Shown here: positions 62,428 to 64,000 of the stretch, in pieces
Layout of the letters: each line of letters starts with the position of its first letter
How positions within the stretch are numbered: position 1 is the stretch's first letter
Assembly (NCBI RefSeq): GCF_026790145.1
Contig: NZ_JALAMS010000001.1
Location: 700,719 to 764,718 of the forward strand
Length of the DNA: 64,000 bases
Reading direction: 5' to 3'
Origin: Bacillus_I endophytica_A
GTDB taxonomy: Bacteria > Bacillota > Bacilli > Bacillales > Bacillaceae_H
The notes under the pieces: generated by a model
The model's input: the letters and a program-made list of their open reading frames with translations, nothing else
Databases searched by the model: none
What the model was told of the DNA's origin: nothing
Position numbers and translations under genes: made by a program

Positions 62428-64000
62428 ATGTCAATACAACAGGAGCAAGTGGAGTCCCGACGCACGTTTGCTATTATTTCTCACCCTGATGCTGGGAAAA
62501 CAACGCTCACAGAGAAGCTGCTTTTGCTTGGAGGAATGATTCGCTCAGCAGGAACAGTAAAAGGTAAAAAATCAGGTAAATTTGCGACGTCCGACTGGAT
62601 GGAAATTGAGAAGCAGCGTGGAATTTCGGTAACATCAAGCGTTATGCAGTTCTCATATCGTGATCATTTTATTAACATATTAGATACTCCAGGACATGAA
62701 GACTTTAGTGAAGATACGTATCGAACATTAACGGCCGTAGATAGTGCGGTGATGGTCATTGATGGTACAAAAGGAATTGAAGCTCAAACACTAAAACTTT
62801 TTAAAGTATGCCGTATGCGTGGAATCCCGATTCTAACGTTTATTAATAAGCTTGATCGTGAAGGAAAAGATCCGCTTGAGCTGTTAGAAGAAATCGAAGA
62901 AGTACTTGAAATTGAATCATATCCAGCAACATGGCCAATTGGAATGGGGAAAGCTTTTCAAGGAACTTATGATCGTTTTACAAAACAGGTTGAAGTATAT
63001 CGTGGAAACGAAGAATCCGTGTTCATTCCTTTTGATGGAAAAACAATTACAAAAGAGTTAGAAGAACATGTAAGAAGTGAGTATCTTCCAGGGCTTATTG
63101 ACGAGATTAGTTTACTTGAAGAAGCTGGAAATGAATTTGATCTTGAAAAAGTAAAACGCGGTGAGCTAACGCCTGTGTTTTTCGGTAGTGCTATTGCTAA
63201 CTTTGGTGTTCAATCTTTCTTTAATTCATTTTTACCGCTAACGTTGCCGCCACAGCCTCGTCATGCTTCAAAAGGCGAAGTAAGTCCGCTAGATGACAGC
63301 TTTTCAGGGTTTATTTTTAAGATTCAAGCAAATATGAATCCAGCACACCGCGATCGTATTGCCTTTGTTCGTGTATGCAGTGGGGTTTTTGAGCGTGGAA
63401 TGACAGTAACGCTCCCAAGAACAGGTCGTAGCATGAAGCTTGCTCAATCACATCAATTTTTAGCATCAAGCCGAGAAACGGTTGATAAAGCTTTTCCAGG
63501 TGACATTATTGGAATTTATGATTCAGGTAACTATCAAATCGGCGACACAATTATTGGTGGAAACGAAACGTTTGAATTTGATGAACTTCCAAAATTCCCA
63601 CCTGAAATGTTCCGCAAAGTTCGTGTGAAAAATGCGATGAAACATAAACATTTCGAAAAAGGTTTAACACAGCTTGTTCAAGAAGGAGCTGTGCAGCTTT
63701 ATAAAACACCTTTCTTCCAAGACTATATTCTAGGAGCTGTTGGAGAACTTCAGTTCCAGGTTTTCGAACATAGAATGAAAGGGGAATATGGGGTAGATCT
63801 TGAATTCCAGTATATGAATCATCATATTGCACGTTGGATTCCGAAAGATCAAATTCAAGACCGTATGCTTGATTCCCGTGTTCTTCATGTTCTTGACCGT
63901 GATGGACATTCTGTTTTGCTTTTTGAAAATGACTTTGTGTTCCGTCTTTTCCAAGATAAATATCCTGACGTTACGTTAACAACATCATTTGAAAAGAAAA
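62428..64000 (+). CDS. prfC: peptide chain release factor 3 (partial at right edge)
   Basis: 524 codons are visible to the window end, near the usual ~526-528 aa. Translational GTPase with G1 HPDAGKTT (19-26), switch regions, G3 DTPGHEDFSEDTYRTLTAVD and G4 NKLDR, then EF-Tu-like domains. It recycles RF1/RF2 after termination. ATG 62428 has GAGGT 10 bases upstream; an in-frame ATG at 62413 is less likely. Confidence 0.95.
   Translation, partial: MSIQQEQVESRRTFAIISHPDAGKTTLTEKLLLLGGMIRSAGTVKGKKSGKFATSDWMEIEKQRGISVTSSVMQFSYRDHFINILDTPGHEDFSEDTYRTLTAVDSAVMVIDGTKGIEAQTLKLFKVCRMRGIPILTFINKLDREGKDPLELLEEIEEVLEIESYPATWPIGMGKAFQGTYDRFTKQVEVYRGNEESVFIPFDGKTITKELEEHVRSEYLPGLIDEISLLEEAGNEFDLEKVKRGELTPVFFGSAIANFGVQSFFNSFLPLTLPPQPRHASKGEVSPLDDSFSGFIFKIQANMNPAHRDRIAFVRVCSGVFERGMTVTLPRTGRSMKLAQSHQFLASSRETVDKAFPGDIIGIYDSGNYQIGDTIIGGNETFEFDELPKFPPEMFRKVRVKNAMKHKHFEKGLTQLVQEGAVQLYKTPFFQDYILGAVGELQFQVFEHRMKGEYGVDLEFQYMNHHIARWIPKDQIQDRMLDSRVLHVLDRDGHSVLLFENDFVFRLFQDKYPDVTLTTSFEKK

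Overview
The window looks like chromosome from a low-GC, endospore-forming Bacillaceae bacterium (Bacillus sensu lato; a Priestia-like genus is possible but I cannot prove the species). Reasons: AT-rich DNA, strong AGGAGG-type ribosome binding sites with frequent GTG/TTG starts, dense rho-independent terminators, and many genes whose closest relatives I know from Bacillus (sigM-yhdL-yhdK, YteA, YlmA, YtoQ, YkoS/YkoT, YvrJ, DUF1659/DUF2922, HtrA-type protease). I saw no rRNA, tRNA, CRISPR array, prophage or intact insertion sequence. The last gene, prfC, runs off the right edge.

Layout. 0.1-7 kb: M24 peptidase, a toxin-like/SUKH immunity-like pair, a BcrA-type ABC exporter with an ECF-type promoter, a Zur box in front of a broken gene, a MATE pump and a DinB-fold protein. 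7-13.8 kb: two Nudix hydrolases, cardiolipin synthase, LemA + TPM pair, a lipid kinase, and a nucleotide-sugar dehydrogenase with an in-frame stop near its end. 13.8-17.7 kb: YteA-like protein and a MurNAc uptake cluster (murR-murQ-murP) with an operator-like repeat and a cre site. 18-25.7 kb: carbonic anhydrase + SulP transporter, PHB-depolymerase-like esterase, MtaD-type deaminase, and two glycerophosphodiesterases. 25.8-33.9 kb: GrpB, lipoprotein, HAD phosphatase, a lysine riboswitch controlling an APC permease, a decayed TspO-like gene, OsmC, DNA polymerase IV and YlmA.

34-43.4 kb: a minus-strand cluster of very small ORFs, then an ECF sigma / PadR-like / SEDS operon, an FAD oxidoreductase, small Bacillus proteins (DUF1659, DUF2922, YvrJ) and the sigM operon with its autoregulatory promoter. 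43.4-48 kb: the GABA catabolic cluster gabT-gabR-gabD with a textbook sigma-54 promoter and an upstream inverted repeat. 48-64 kb: DedA protein, sporulation-type histidine kinase, K+/H+ antiporter, methyltransferase, DJ-1/PfpI protein, a repeat-rich charged protein, purine permease, HtrA protease, CPBP protease, YkoT/YkoS glycosylation pair, and prfC.

The recurring theme is cell-envelope stress and remodelling: two ECF sigma loci, ECF-type promoters at three places, cardiolipin synthase, a SEDS protein, HtrA, MurNAc recycling and an antibiotic-type ABC exporter. The least ordinary item is the operon at 34913-37140, where an ECF sigma factor is followed by a PadR protein carrying an anti-sigma-like N-terminus and by a RodA/FtsW-type protein with a HAAS-like N-terminal domain.
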